The position numbers were made by a program, and so were the translations under genes. Positions 1-9,013 of a stretch of 64,000 nucleotides of DNA are shown here, one piece after another. The notes beneath the pieces are model-generated. The model was not told the origin of the DNA and made no database searches. It was given only the letters and a program-made list of their open reading frames with translations. The DNA comes from Treponema sp. (GTDB lineage Bacteria; Spirochaetota; Spirochaetia; Treponematales; Treponemataceae): positions 19,227 to 83,226 of the forward strand of contig JAKSTN010000006.1 in assembly GCA_024402535.1 (NCBI GenBank). The letters are read 5' to 3'. Position 1 is the first letter of the stretch. Each line of letters starts with the position of its first letter.

Positions 1-1
1 A

Positions 2-250
2 AATAGGACAAAAGAAGTGCTTTTCCAGACGGAACCATTAAAAGTTTCAAATGACACCTATCAAATGGATTATCAGGTTATAACACGTCAGCTTTCCGGC
101 CAGATTACAGATAATGAAACTTTCAGGGCAGTAATTAGTGTGAAAATGCTTCAGCCGGCGGAGGAAGACATTAAAGATAATCCCCTTGGAATTTATATCA
201 CCGCTTTTGATATGAAACCCATAGAAACCAGAACATTGAATCAAAAATAA
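2..250 (+). CDS. trbF: VirB8/TrbF conjugal transfer protein, C-terminal part (partial)
   Basis: The frame is open from the left edge of the window, so this is the C-terminal end of a longer gene whose start is outside. The visible 80 or so residues have the pattern of the periplasmic NTF2-like domain of VirB8/TrbF: an alternating beta-strand section followed by NPLGIYITAFDM, which matches the conserved NP-x-G motif near the end of this family. VirB8 is an inner-membrane bitopic scaffold of the type IV secretion system. The gene is followed 20 bases later by the VirB9 homologue and then VirB10, the usual F-G-I order of Trb operons, which strongly supports the call. The GTG at 17 is internal, not a true start. 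Confidence 0.8.
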   Translation, partial: NRTKEVLFQTEPLKVSNDTYQMDYQVITRQLSGQITDNETFRAVISVKMLQPAEEDIKDNPLGIYITAFDMKPIETRTLNQK

Positions 251-269
251 TCAGCAGGAGGAACACGAC

Positions 270-1304
270 ATGAAAAAATATTTTTTGATTTTAGGAAGTG
301 GGCTTTTCTTTACGGCCTGTTCAACTACTCAGTATCTTGGAAATCCAAATGATTTTGAACCGGAATCCAAAGCGTCATGTATTGAAGAAGAGGAACAGTT
401 GAATGAAGCAGAAGAAAAGGCTTATCTGATTCAAGAAGAACTGAAAGTACAGGATGTAGCAGAAACTGTTATTTATGTGGAACGACCAGTATATATTCCG
501 GAAGAAAAATCCGATGAAGTGGGCTTTGTCCGTAAAACTGGGATTGATGCGGTAAAAGAAAGCCTTAAAGAATCTGTGAAGATTCCAGAAAATTACAAGA
601 AAGGAACTTTTTATTATCACTATGATAATGATTTTGTGTATGAAGTTTATGCAGAACCCTTTCATCTTACAGATATTGCTTTGCAGCCGGGAGAGGTAGT
701 AATTGGAACGCCTCTCCTTTCAGAAGACGAAGCGGTTTGGGAATTGACTGCCGGTGTTGGACGGGACCCTGAAACAGGAGAAGATGTTCAGCATCTTTTC
801 GTGAAACCAGCCTATTCAAAACTGGATTCTACTTTGATTATCATTACTGACCGCCGGGTTTATCATTTTCGTCTGAAGTCATTTTCCAGTACACACATGG
901 CTATGGTGAAGTTTACTTACCCTTTTGAGAAGAATGTCTGGGCAAAAAAAGTAGAGGCAGCTACTGGCCGTAGTGTTGAAAACCGTTATTTAAGAACTTC
1001 GAATCCAGAATTGCTTTCTTTTGATTATAAAATTAAATATTCCAGCTTCAAAAAACCGGAGTTTCTTCCAGAAAGAGTATATGACGATGGTCAGAGAACT
1101 TATATCCAGGTGAACAGCATTGTACTTCAGAAAAAACTGCCAGTACTTTTCAATGAGAAAAATGAAATCTTGAATTACACAGTAAATGAAAATGTGTTTG
1201 TTATCCCCCGTCTTGTAAATAAAGTGACATTAAGGCTCGGAAAAGAAAAGGTTCTGGTCGAAAAATGCATCACTAAAAATCTTGAAGAGGTACCGGCAGA
1301 ATGA
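270..1304 (+). CDS. trbG: VirB9/TrbG outer-membrane transfer protein, lipoprotein form
   Basis: This is the outer-membrane complex subunit of the conjugative type IV secretion system. The first 17 residues are a signal peptide ending in a lipobox (FTAC, Cys17), so the mature protein should be lipid-anchored. The region around residues 150-215 (PGEVVIGTPLLSEDEAVWEL, then TLIIITDRRVYHFRLKS) matches the VirB9/CagX/TrbG core, including the TDRR-x-Y-x-x-x-L signature. The C-terminal beta-rich domain follows. A strong ribosome site (aggagg) lies 8 bases before the ATG. The stop overlaps the start of the VirB10 gene by four bases, so they are translationally coupled. Usually the lipoprotein role is filled by a separate small VirB7/TrbH; none is visible here. 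Confidence 0.88.
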   Translation: MKKYFLILGSGLFFTACSTTQYLGNPNDFEPESKASCIEEEEQLNEAEEKAYLIQEELKVQDVAETVIYVERPVYIPEEKSDEVGFVRKTGIDAVKESLKESVKIPENYKKGTFYYHYDNDFVYEVYAEPFHLTDIALQPGEVVIGTPLLSEDEAVWELTAGVGRDPETGEDVQHLFVKPAYSKLDSTLIIITDRRVYHFRLKSFSSTHMAMVKFTYPFEKNVWAKKVEAATGRSVENRYLRTSNPELLSFDYKIKYSSFKKPEFLPERVYDDGQRTYIQVNSIVLQKKLPVLFNEKNEILNYTVNENVFVIPRLVNKVTLRLGKEKVLVEKCITKNLEEVPAE

Positions 1305-2671
1305 CAGAAGAAGAAAAGGAAAACGATCTTCTGGAGGAGCTGGAAGAAAACGAGGAAATTGAAGAATTTGCTCCACCCGAAGAAGAAAATGAGGCAAAAA
1401 TCTTAAATACGACCAATATTATTGGGGTGATTTTAGGAATCTTTCTACTTATTTTTATCATAGTTTTTGTTGCATTGAATATTGGTGGCAAAGGTAAGAA
1501 GAAGGAAGTTTCATCTGAATTGGATAAAGCGGGTACTAAAACTGTTTTCGATTTTAAAGAAACTAAAACGCCTGAACCTGTTTCTGTTGAATATGTTTCT
1601 GGTGTTCCTGTTCAGGAAAATTATGAAGCTGAAACCCATAAAGAAGAATCGGACATTGATGCTGCCTTGAACTCTCTTCCAGAAAATATTCGAGGTCCTG
1701 TTCAGGGAGAAGTTGGAAAAGCTCCTGTAAGCCCGGTGGGTTCAAGTTCTTCCAGTCGTTCTTCGGATCGTCCAGATACCAGAAATTCCAGAAGCCCTAG
1801 AAAGATTGAAGGTCTTTCCGGGCTAAATTATTCTTCTGCGCAGCAGGGAAAAGATCTTGTAAATCAGATTTTTGGTGGAAATTTGACAGGAACTTCCGGG
1901 CAGAAAATGAACCGTGATGAATTTATTTCAAATCAGATGGATAGAACTAAAGCGCTTCAGGAACAGTATTATGGTTCTGAAACTACAAATAATTATTACG
2001 GGAATCAGAAGGATGAGTTCTTTAATGAGTCCAGAGGAAATTCCGGAAACGGGACTTTTTTAAGTCGGGCCAGTTTATGGGACGGTACTATTATTTCTGG
2101 CGCTCTTATAACAGCCATTAATACTGATAACCCTGGAATCGTAATGGCCCGGGTTACAGAGAACGTTTATTCCAGTCAGGATCATTCTTATCTTTTAATT
2201 CCCGAAGGTTCTGTTCTGATGGCTACTTATAACTCGTCTGTAGAATTTGGACAGAATAGTGTGCAGGTAGCCTGGAATCTTCTTATCAGACCAGATAATT
2301 ACAGAATTCAGCTGGGAAATATGAACGGAGTAAATAGTCAGGGAGCCAGCGGTTATAAAGGAAAAGGATCAAATCATCCTTTTGCAACCCTTAAAGCTCT
2401 TGGCTTGGTTGCCGTTTACAGTCTTATTCAGACTGAAGTTTCAAATGATATTCAAAGTCAAAAAAATGAATATTTGCAGAACGCCATGACAGATGTTTAT
2501 TCAGAAGCCTCAAAACTTGGAAACAAGATTGTGGACCGGGCACTGGATATAAAACCAACTATAAAAATTAAGGAAGGTACGGAAATAAAACTGATTACCA
2601 ATACTCCGCTGGAACTGCCGCCGGTAGATATGGTACAGCCAACAGAAAAATACGTACGAACCCGTAAGTAA
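1301..2671 (+). CDS. trbI: VirB10/TrbI conjugal transfer protein
   Basis: VirB10/TrbI spans both membranes and links the ATPases to the outer-membrane ring. The 456-residue product has a strongly acidic cytoplasmic N-terminus (about residues 1-36), one transmembrane helix at about 42-63 (IIGVILGIFLLIFIIVFVAL), a Ser/Pro/Arg-rich periplasmic linker, and the TrbI beta-barrel domain from about 260 (DGTIISGALITAINTDNPG, then LLIPEGSVLMATY), which is the family signature. It overlaps trbG by four bases and is followed 23 bases later by the Ig-like lipoprotein gene with its own aggag ribosome site, so the latter may be part of the same transcript. Confidence 0.9.
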   Translation: MTEEEKENDLLEELEENEEIEEFAPPEEENEAKILNTTNIIGVILGIFLLIFIIVFVALNIGGKGKKKEVSSELDKAGTKTVFDFKETKTPEPVSVEYVSGVPVQENYEAETHKEESDIDAALNSLPENIRGPVQGEVGKAPVSPVGSSSSSRSSDRPDTRNSRSPRKIEGLSGLNYSSAQQGKDLVNQIFGGNLTGTSGQKMNRDEFISNQMDRTKALQEQYYGSETTNNYYGNQKDEFFNESRGNSGNGTFLSRASLWDGTIISGALITAINTDNPGIVMARVTENVYSSQDHSYLLIPEGSVLMATYNSSVEFGQNSVQVAWNLLIRPDNYRIQLGNMNGVNSQGASGYKGKGSNHPFATLKALGLVAVYSLIQTEVSNDIQSQKNEYLQNAMTDVYSEASKLGNKIVDRALDIKPTIKIKEGTEIKLITNTPLELPPVDMVQPTEKYVRTRK

Positions 2672-2694
2672 TCATCATTGAGGAGTACTAATTT

Positions 2695-5600
2695 ATGAAA
2701 AATAAATCTTCAGGGGTAACCGCCCTTTTTATTTTGTTTACCAACCTGCTTTTTTCCTGCAACTTTTTCAAAAGTATTGAAGAAACGGTAATAAATAAGG
2801 AAGAAAATAAAATAACAATTACAGCCCTGTCACTTTCCAAAATGACACTTGAAACCAAAGTGGGGCATATGGAATATCTTCAGGTAAGTGTAAAACCCGC
2901 AACCCTTCAGAAAGAAGTAAAACTAAACTGGACCTTTGATTCAGAAATAATTGAATGTGATACTTCTTCCAGCTGGGGTGTTATTGTAAAAGGTCTTCAG
3001 GAAGGCCAGACTACTTTGCGCTGTTCTTATGATGGCTATGATGCTTCCTGCCTTATTTCAGTAAAAGGTTATTCAGAAAATTATACCGCTGTTACAGAAC
3101 CTTATATCTATTCAAATTATTCAATTCTTCAGACTACTCCCGGAGTAAGTGAAAAAGTATTTGTTTCACTTTATGGGGGTGATGCGTCTGATATTGATGG
3201 GTATAACTGGTCAGTGGATAACTCCTCTGTTGCACAGATTAATCCTACCGGCCAGTATTGTGTTTTTACTGCAAAGGAACCGGGCTATGCCAGAGTGAAA
3301 ATAACTCATCCTAAAGCGGCATATCCATATTACATGGGAATTTATGTTTTTGAGGATGCTTCAAAAATCAGTTATATCACTACCTCAAACAATATTGTCA
3401 CTTTAAACCAGGCAGATGGAGATTCGAAGATTTCTGTATCTCTGGTGAATGGCAAAGATACCAGCAGGGATTCTGATTTTTCCTGGGAGACTATCTGGGA
3501 GGAAGGTTCACATGAATGCGCAACTTTGCATACTAATGGAAACAATGCCGTAATTACTCCAAACGAAAGCGGAAGCTTTACAATCCGGGTAACTCATCCT
3601 GACGCAGTTTATCCTCTGGATATTCTTTGTCGTGTAATAACTATTGTTAAGAACGTTTACATTAATCCAAGTGATTCGGTGGTTAATCTGAACGGAGAGA
3701 ATACTTTCACAGTTACCAGTACTCTTGAAGGGCTTTCGGAAGGTAGTTTCAATATCGATAATTTCTCTTATGAACTGGATAGACCGGACGTTGCAGAAAT
3801 AACCGGTTTTGTAGGAAATAAGGTAACCGTAAAAGGCATTGCAAATGGTTCCTGTAAACTTATTGTCTCTCATGAAAAAGCGGCTTACACTCGTGAAGTT
3901 TTACTGATTGTTACAGGTCAGTTGAAGGATGCTATTGATGCGGCCTGTTTCATTACTACAAGTCAGAATTATATCAGAACAAAAGTTGGAGCAGACGAAC
4001 AGAAAATTATTGTCTCATTAAAAGGTGGAACTGATGGAGATGAAGCGGATTTTTCCTGGTGTATAAAAAGTAATGCTTCTGATGGCAGTACAAATGAAGT
4101 AATCAGTCTGGATACAGTAAATGGTCAGGTACTTGCCTCCCCTACCCGTGCAGTAAGTCAGTCTTATTCTTATGGATCTGCTTATCTGAATCCTTTATGT
4201 GAAGGAACTGCGATAATAACTGTAACTCATCCTAAAGTAGTCTATCCTACAGAAATTCTTGTGAAAGTTCTTCCGGAAGATGCTGTTCTTGAAGAACCAT
4301 TGTATTTTACAGGTGCAGGACTTATAAAAATCCTTAATGGAAATTCTTATGAGTATGAAGTAAATCTGAAAGGCGAAAATAAAACTGCCTCGGATAACGC
4401 AAATATTCGTTGGGAATGTGATAATTCTTCTATTAATATTGATGCAAATGAAAATGTCTGCCAGATAAATGCCCCAGCCTATGGGAACGGGAACGTTAAG
4501 GCTTTACTTAATATTAGTCATAAAAAAGCAGAAACAGATAAAAAAGTTTTAATCCTTACTGCTGATAATGAAGAAGATTTGAATTCTTTCAAAGTCCTGT
4601 ATTCTGATAAACTTGATTACAATCTTGCAGTTGGGGAAAGTACTACTTTATATACTTATGCTGCCGGTTATGATGAATCTATTCCTCCGGACTTTTCTTC
4701 TATTGTCTGGTCTGTAAAAGATTCATCAGTTTTAAGTCTTACACGATCAGAATATAATCCACTGTCCTGTACAGTAAAAGGATTGAAAAGCGGAGTCACA
4801 AAAGTAACGGTTTCTTTTGAAGGTTTGACTTGTGAATATTCAGTAACAGTTTATCCGGAAGGTCTGGTAGCAGTTTCACCGGAAGTTTATTTTACTACTG
4901 CACAGAATGTTCTCTTTGCTGATAAGACTGGGAAAACCGTTAAAGCTTCTGTTACTGCAGTAAATCTGGAACCTGAAAAATATTCAGATATTTCCTGGAA
5001 CGTAGAAGATCAGTCTGTTGCATCGGTTATTGGGAACGGAACTTCTGCTGTAATTACTTCATTAAAAGAAGGCGAAACTGTAGTCACAGTTTCTCATCCG
5101 GACAGCCAGAATACATTAAAGCTTTATGTTCGCATTGGATCAGAATATGTAATCCCAGAAACTGCACCGGAAGTTTATATTTCCTCAGAAGATGTAATTA
5201 CCCTTCTTAAAGATGATTCGCCTTATATTCTTCATGCGGTTCTTGTGAACTTTAATGAACAGGATGTTTCAGGTTTTTCTTTTGACAGTGATAATTCTGC
5301 TGTTGCGGCAATTTCTGCTCAGACTACCAGTGGAACTGCATATATTAAACCCGCAGGTTCAGGTCAGGCTCAGATTACTATCCGTCACAAGAATTCTTCT
5401 ATAGAAAAGAAGGTTTTGGTAGTGGTTGGCAACAGCCGGGAAGAACTTGCTAGTTACAGGTATCTTACAACTTCTTCAAATGTAGTTTCTATTGGAGAAG
5501 GAAATACCAGAAGTATTTCTGTATCGATTAAGAGTTCTGAAAGTACAATTATAGACGGATATACCTGGGAATCCAGTAACCTGAATGTGGTAGATATTAC

Positions 5601-8439
5601 TTCTACTGGTTCCACTGCCCTGCTTCGGGCTAATTCCATTGGAACTGCTTTTGTAACAGTCCGAAATAAGGAATGTAAATATCCGCTTTCAATTATTGTT
5701 CAGGTAATCGATCCTATTGCGGCCAGTTCAAATCCTTATATTCAGCTTTCTTCTTCTGTTCTTACTTTGAATGTTGATTCGGGTTATACCTCTGTAACCG
5801 CAGATCTCATTGGCGGGAATAGTGATGATTATTCCAGTTTTGTATGGACGGTAAATGATTCTTCAATTTGTGCTGTTTACGGTCAGAACGAAGTGGGAAA
5901 AATTAGAGCATTGGAAAATGGTCAGACTTACGTTACAGTAACCCATCCTAAAGCAAATTATTCGGCTCAGCTTCTGGTGGTTTGTGACAAACAGACTGAA
6001 AGCGAATGTTATATCAGCGTTCCTGCCAGTATCCTAAACATAAAACCAAATGCTTATGCCCAGACTATTACGGCCTCTTTAGTAAACGGATCTTCTACAG
6101 ATAAATATAATTTCAACTGGTCTTTAGATGTATATGACGTAATTGATTTTCAGTATTCTGCCAATATTTGTACTGTTACTCCAAAACAGACGGGAACGGC
6201 GACAATTACAATTTCGCATCCAAAATCGGCTTATGATCAGAAAGTGATTGTAAATGTACAGGAATATTCTAGCTTTGCATTCCCTCAGAATTCCGTTTCA
6301 TTAACTCAGGGAACTGTATCGTTCCAGAGTATGCAGGTACCAGTTACTTCTGTAAGCACTCGAGTCGAATATTCTGTAGATAATCCTGAAATCTGTTCTG
6401 TAACCGGAACAAAAGCAGTGGCTCAGATTACTGGAATAAATCCTGGAACAACTACGGTAAGGGCAAATCTGGTTGCCTCCAGTACGGGTGTAGTACAGGC
6501 TTCCAGTGAGATGCTTATTTATGTAAAAGAAGCTGCAACTTCTGCTGTTTATATCAGTTCGGGCTCTACAATTCTCACTGTGAATAAAGGAAAAAGTCAG
6601 ACATTAAGTGCAACTTTAAGCGGCAGTGGTATTACTTCGTCAGATCCTTATAATCTGACATGGACAACAACCGATTCGGATATTATTTCTATCACAGGAA
6701 TTTCTTCGGATGGAAGTGTAAAAGGACAGTCCATTTATATTACTGCTCTGAAGCCTGGAGAAGCCCTTATTACCTGCTCTCACGAAAAAGCTGCCAGTGA
6801 TTTACAGTTTTATGTTGTAGTTCCGGGGACTGCAGAAAAACTGGTGTCTTTAAATAAGTCGTATATGACACTGGTAAAAGGTTCTTCTGGTATTTCTATT
6901 AAGGCATCTATTGATAATGCAGAAAGTTCTGCTGATTATTACGATCTGGAATGGAATGCAGAAAGAGTGAATGGTGTAGAAATTGTACGTATTATGGGCT
7001 CTGGGCAGACTGTGACAATCTATCCTCTTGCAGTAGGTGAAACAAAAGTACTTTGCCAGTTACCTAATTCAGAAAGAGTTGCAGAGTGTACTGTCTTTGT
7101 TGAAGCGGGGAAAAGTTTTTCTTTCGAGACTTCCAGCAGAAAAGTCCAGCCTTTTCATTCAAAACGTGTGAAGTATCTTGTAAGTCCTCCTGATGCAAAT
7201 CTTTCCTGGACAACTTCTATGGATGATGATTACTTTATGTTCAATGATTTGGGGTGCGATTCCGAGGGCGTGGGGTATGTAGAAATCTCTGGTCTTAAAG
7301 AAGGTTCTGGCACTTTAGCCTGCGTAACTGACGGATCCGTAAAAGCTTCAATAACAGTAAAAGTATTATGGGAATATATGTTTGAAGTCAGCCAGACTAA
7401 TTTAAGCGGTTCACCGGCCAGTGCTTATTCTTTTGATTACTCTGTAACTCCGGAAGATGCAGTCATTACTATTGATTCTTCTTCTGTAGCTACTCTGAAT
7501 ATAAAACAGGGTATGGGAGATGTAAATGGAGATGGTGTTAAAGTTTTGACAGGAAAAGGAACAGTACAGGTTACACCAAAAAAAGAAGGGACAGAAAGCG
7601 TTACTATAAGAGCTACAAATAAAGATAACGGGGAAGTAATTGGAAGCAAAACTATAAAAATGAGTTTTGTTTATCCTAGTGTGAATATCAGAGCTTCCCT
7701 GGTTTCTAAGAACGGTAGTTTTTCATATTACGATAGTGATAATGAGATTCTTTATATTGGAGATGGAGAACAGATAACTTTAAATTTTACAGTGGCAGAA
7801 AAAGTTGACTGGAGAATTACTTCTTCTTCCCTGGATAAACGAGTCAGTTCTTCCTATAACACAAAACTGACAAATGGAATAAATAGTCAGGTGGTCATAA
7901 AAAACACTAATGACGTAGTAACTCAGGAATATTTGATCCCAGTATGGTATGTTCCAATGCTTGTTAAGGAAGTAAAAAATGTCATTCATACTCAAGGTGG
8001 TACGGTAGAACAAATTACCTATGAAGAGTCAAACAGTCAGCTGGATCCAAAAACGGATTTTTCCTGGAAAGAAAATCTGACCGGTTTTCTGGATGGTTAT
8101 GCGGACTGGTATCTGGAACCGGAACATTTCTGGAAAAGAGAAGATCCTTCTAAGGCAAATACTCGTATGAGTATCAGTGAATATCAGTCTACTCCATGGT
8201 ACTGGCAGCCTGCCCATGATGCCATTCATAAATGGATTGGAAATGGAATTGCTGCAGGACCTTGGGCCGCTGAGCAGACAGGAAATCAGCCTGCAATCCT
8301 TGTGAATACAAATTCTACAAAGATTGTTTCTACTGAAAACACCGATCTGCTCACAGTAACCATTGAACACAGTGGCGTAAAACAGTCCTGCCAGATTAAT
8401 GTAATTACTGATACCCGAAACTGTGTGTATAATCAGTAA
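2695..8439 (+). CDS. Giant Ig-like (Big2-type) repeat surface lipoprotein
   Basis: A 1914-residue protein that starts with a lipoprotein signal peptide (lipobox LFSC, Cys at about residue 22). It is built from about 13-15 degenerate repeats of roughly 90-100 residues. Each ends in a recurring strand with an H-(P/E/K)-(K/D)-A motif, for example ITHPKAAYPY, VTHPDAVYPL, VSHEKAAYTR, ISHPKSAYDQ, typical of bacterial Ig-like group 2 folds. Each repeat also has a W-x-(V/S) core strand (SVDNSSVAQI-like). Near residue 1610 there is one isolated DVNGDG calcium-loop motif. The C-terminus (about 1700-1914) is different and Trp-rich. It directly follows the type IV secretion genes, which suggests a role at the donor or recipient surface; plasmid Ig-like proteins of IncHI elements are a known parallel. 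Adhesion or exclusion is inference. Confidence 0.82.
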   Translation: MKNKSSGVTALFILFTNLLFSCNFFKSIEETVINKEENKITITALSLSKMTLETKVGHMEYLQVSVKPATLQKEVKLNWTFDSEIIECDTSSSWGVIVKGLQEGQTTLRCSYDGYDASCLISVKGYSENYTAVTEPYIYSNYSILQTTPGVSEKVFVSLYGGDASDIDGYNWSVDNSSVAQINPTGQYCVFTAKEPGYARVKITHPKAAYPYYMGIYVFEDASKISYITTSNNIVTLNQADGDSKISVSLVNGKDTSRDSDFSWETIWEEGSHECATLHTNGNNAVITPNESGSFTIRVTHPDAVYPLDILCRVITIVKNVYINPSDSVVNLNGENTFTVTSTLEGLSEGSFNIDNFSYELDRPDVAEITGFVGNKVTVKGIANGSCKLIVSHEKAAYTREVLLIVTGQLKDAIDAACFITTSQNYIRTKVGADEQKIIVSLKGGTDGDEADFSWCIKSNASDGSTNEVISLDTVNGQVLASPTRAVSQSYSYGSAYLNPLCEGTAIITVTHPKVVYPTEILVKVLPEDAVLEEPLYFTGAGLIKILNGNSYEYEVNLKGENKTASDNANIRWECDNSSINIDANENVCQINAPAYGNGNVKALLNISHKKAETDKKVLILTADNEEDLNSFKVLYSDKLDYNLAVGESTTLYTYAAGYDESIPPDFSSIVWSVKDSSVLSLTRSEYNPLSCTVKGLKSGVTKVTVSFEGLTCEYSVTVYPEGLVAVSPEVYFTTAQNVLFADKTGKTVKASVTAVNLEPEKYSDISWNVEDQSVASVIGNGTSAVITSLKEGETVVTVSHPDSQNTLKLYVRIGSEYVIPETAPEVYISSEDVITLLKDDSPYILHAVLVNFNEQDVSGFSFDSDNSAVAAISAQTTSGTAYIKPAGSGQAQITIRHKNSSIEKKVLVVVGNSREELASYRYLTTSSNVVSIGEGNTRSISVSIKSSESTIIDGYTWESSNLNVVDITSTGSTALLRANSIGTAFVTVRNKECKYPLSIIVQVIDPIAASSNPYIQLSSSVLTLNVDSGYTSVTADLIGGNSDDYSSFVWTVNDSSICAVYGQNEVGKIRALENGQTYVTVTHPKANYSAQLLVVCDKQTESECYISVPASILNIKPNAYAQTITASLVNGSSTDKYNFNWSLDVYDVIDFQYSANICTVTPKQTGTATITISHPKSAYDQKVIVNVQEYSSFAFPQNSVSLTQGTVSFQSMQVPVTSVSTRVEYSVDNPEICSVTGTKAVAQITGINPGTTTVRANLVASSTGVVQASSEMLIYVKEAATSAVYISSGSTILTVNKGKSQTLSATLSGSGITSSDPYNLTWTTTDSDIISITGISSDGSVKGQSIYITALKPGEALITCSHEKAASDLQFYVVVPGTAEKLVSLNKSYMTLVKGSSGISIKASIDNAESSADYYDLEWNAERVNGVEIVRIMGSGQTVTIYPLAVGETKVLCQLPNSERVAECTVFVEAGKSFSFETSSRKVQPFHSKRVKYLVSPPDANLSWTTSMDDDYFMFNDLGCDSEGVGYVEISGLKEGSGTLACVTDGSVKASITVKVLWEYMFEVSQTNLSGSPASAYSFDYSVTPEDAVITIDSSSVATLNIKQGMGDVNGDGVKVLTGKGTVQVTPKKEGTESVTIRATNKDNGEVIGSKTIKMSFVYPSVNIRASLVSKNGSFSYYDSDNEILYIGDGEQITLNFTVAEKVDWRITSSSLDKRVSSSYNTKLTNGINSQVVIKNTNDVVTQEYLIPVWYVPMLVKEVKNVIHTQGGTVEQITYEESNSQLDPKTDFSWKENLTGFLDGYADWYLEPEHFWKREDPSKANTRMSISEYQSTPWYWQPAHDAIHKWIGNGIAAGPWAAEQTGNQPAILVNTNSTKIVSTENTDLLTVTIEHSGVKQSCQINVITDTRNCVYNQ

Positions 8440-8447
8440 ATAAAAAA

Positions 8448-8495
8448 GCTGCCATTTTGAGATTTTATTGCATCTCAAAACGGCAGCTGGCTTTT
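8448..8495 (+). terminator. Rho-independent terminator after the Ig-like lipoprotein gene
   Basis: A 17-bp stem with one mismatch (8448-8464 pairs with 8472-8488) and a 7-base loop starts 9 bases after the stop codon and is followed by a short T-rich tail. It closes the trbF-trbG-trbI-Ig transcript. The A-run before the stem means it could also work from the other side. Confidence 0.8.
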
Positions 8496-8640
8496 ATATA
8501 ATTGATTCTTTAATTTACCGCTAGATTCTTCATAAAAGACAAAATATTAAAACATTATAACAAAGCATAATAAAAATCTTTTTTTTATCTTGATACCTGA
8601 ATATACTTGGTTAATTTGAAATAGATCACAGAAAATTGGG

Positions 8641-8671
8641 CCTTATATAAATCATATTGATTTATATAAGG
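8641..8671. repeat. Perfect 14-bp inverted repeat with a 3-base loop
   Basis: The left arm CCTTATATAAATCA (8641-8654) and the right arm TGATTTATATAAGG (8658-8671) are exact reverse complements. No T-run follows on either strand, so a simple terminator is unlikely. It abuts the AACGACC/GGTCGTT hairpin. Confidence 0.85.
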
Positions 8672-8674
8672 TTA

Positions 8675-8702
8675 ACGACCCCCAAATTGCCGGTCGTTAT
8701 AC
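8675..8702. repeat. Short direct repeat, copy 1 (attC-like hairpin)
   Basis: The 17 bases ATTGCCGGTCGTTATAC at 8686-8702 recur exactly at 8949-8965. In this copy AACGACC and GGTCGTT pair as a 7-bp stem. An 11-base part, ACGACCCCCAA (8675-8685), recurs at 8820-8830. The flanking 7-mers GGTTAAC and GTTATAC each differ by one base from the integron core consensus. Confidence 0.6.
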
Positions 8703-8934
8703 ATAATTATAGAGAAAAAGACTACTGTAAATCGATACATAAATCGTAATGCAAAAGCTTATGCTTATAGTGTAGAAAAAATTGAAGTGCTCACAGGTAA
8801 GTTAGGTAATGCTAGAAGCACGACCCCCAATGCAAGCACTTCAATTACTGGTTTCAATTTACTGCAGGATGTTTATAAGGTCAATCCTGAAAATGGAGAA
8901 AACGGTCCTCTTGCATTAAATGATTATTCGGTCG

Positions 8935-8965
8935 ACGACACTCCAAACATTGCCGGTCGTTATAC
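8935..8965. repeat. Short direct repeat, copy 2
   Basis: Second copy of the repeat at 8675-8702. The 3' 17 bases are identical; the 5' part (ACGACACTCCAAAC) is diverged. The copies are 263 bases apart, about the size of a very small cassette. Confidence 0.6.
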
Positions 8966-9013
8966 CTGTCCAATACCAATATCAATTCCTGTTTGTTAGT
9001 ATTTCCGCTCTGT

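Larger units (their letters stand above)
8501..9013. other. Structured non-coding or decayed region with short repeats
   Basis: About 500 bases between convergent genes. It holds a 14-bp perfect hairpin (8641-8671), a second hairpin next to it (8674-8698) and a repeat pair (8675-8702 and 8935-8965). A weak open frame (GTG at 8787 to 8999) shows no ribosome site and no recognised domain; it ends near IAGRYTCPIPI, and the same GRYT phrase can be read from the first repeat copy in another frame, so the stretch may be a decayed repeat-protein or cassette remnant. Confidence 0.45.

Noticed and set aside
3508..3873. 121-codon minus-strand frame inside the Ig-like gene
   Set aside because: It is antisense to a clearly coding repeat protein with no ribosome site; a reading-frame shadow.
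8787..8999. 70-codon frame with an AGRYTC phrase like an Ig V-domain end
   Set aside because: It has no ribosome site or start in a good context and overlaps the repeat region; treated as a possible remnant only.
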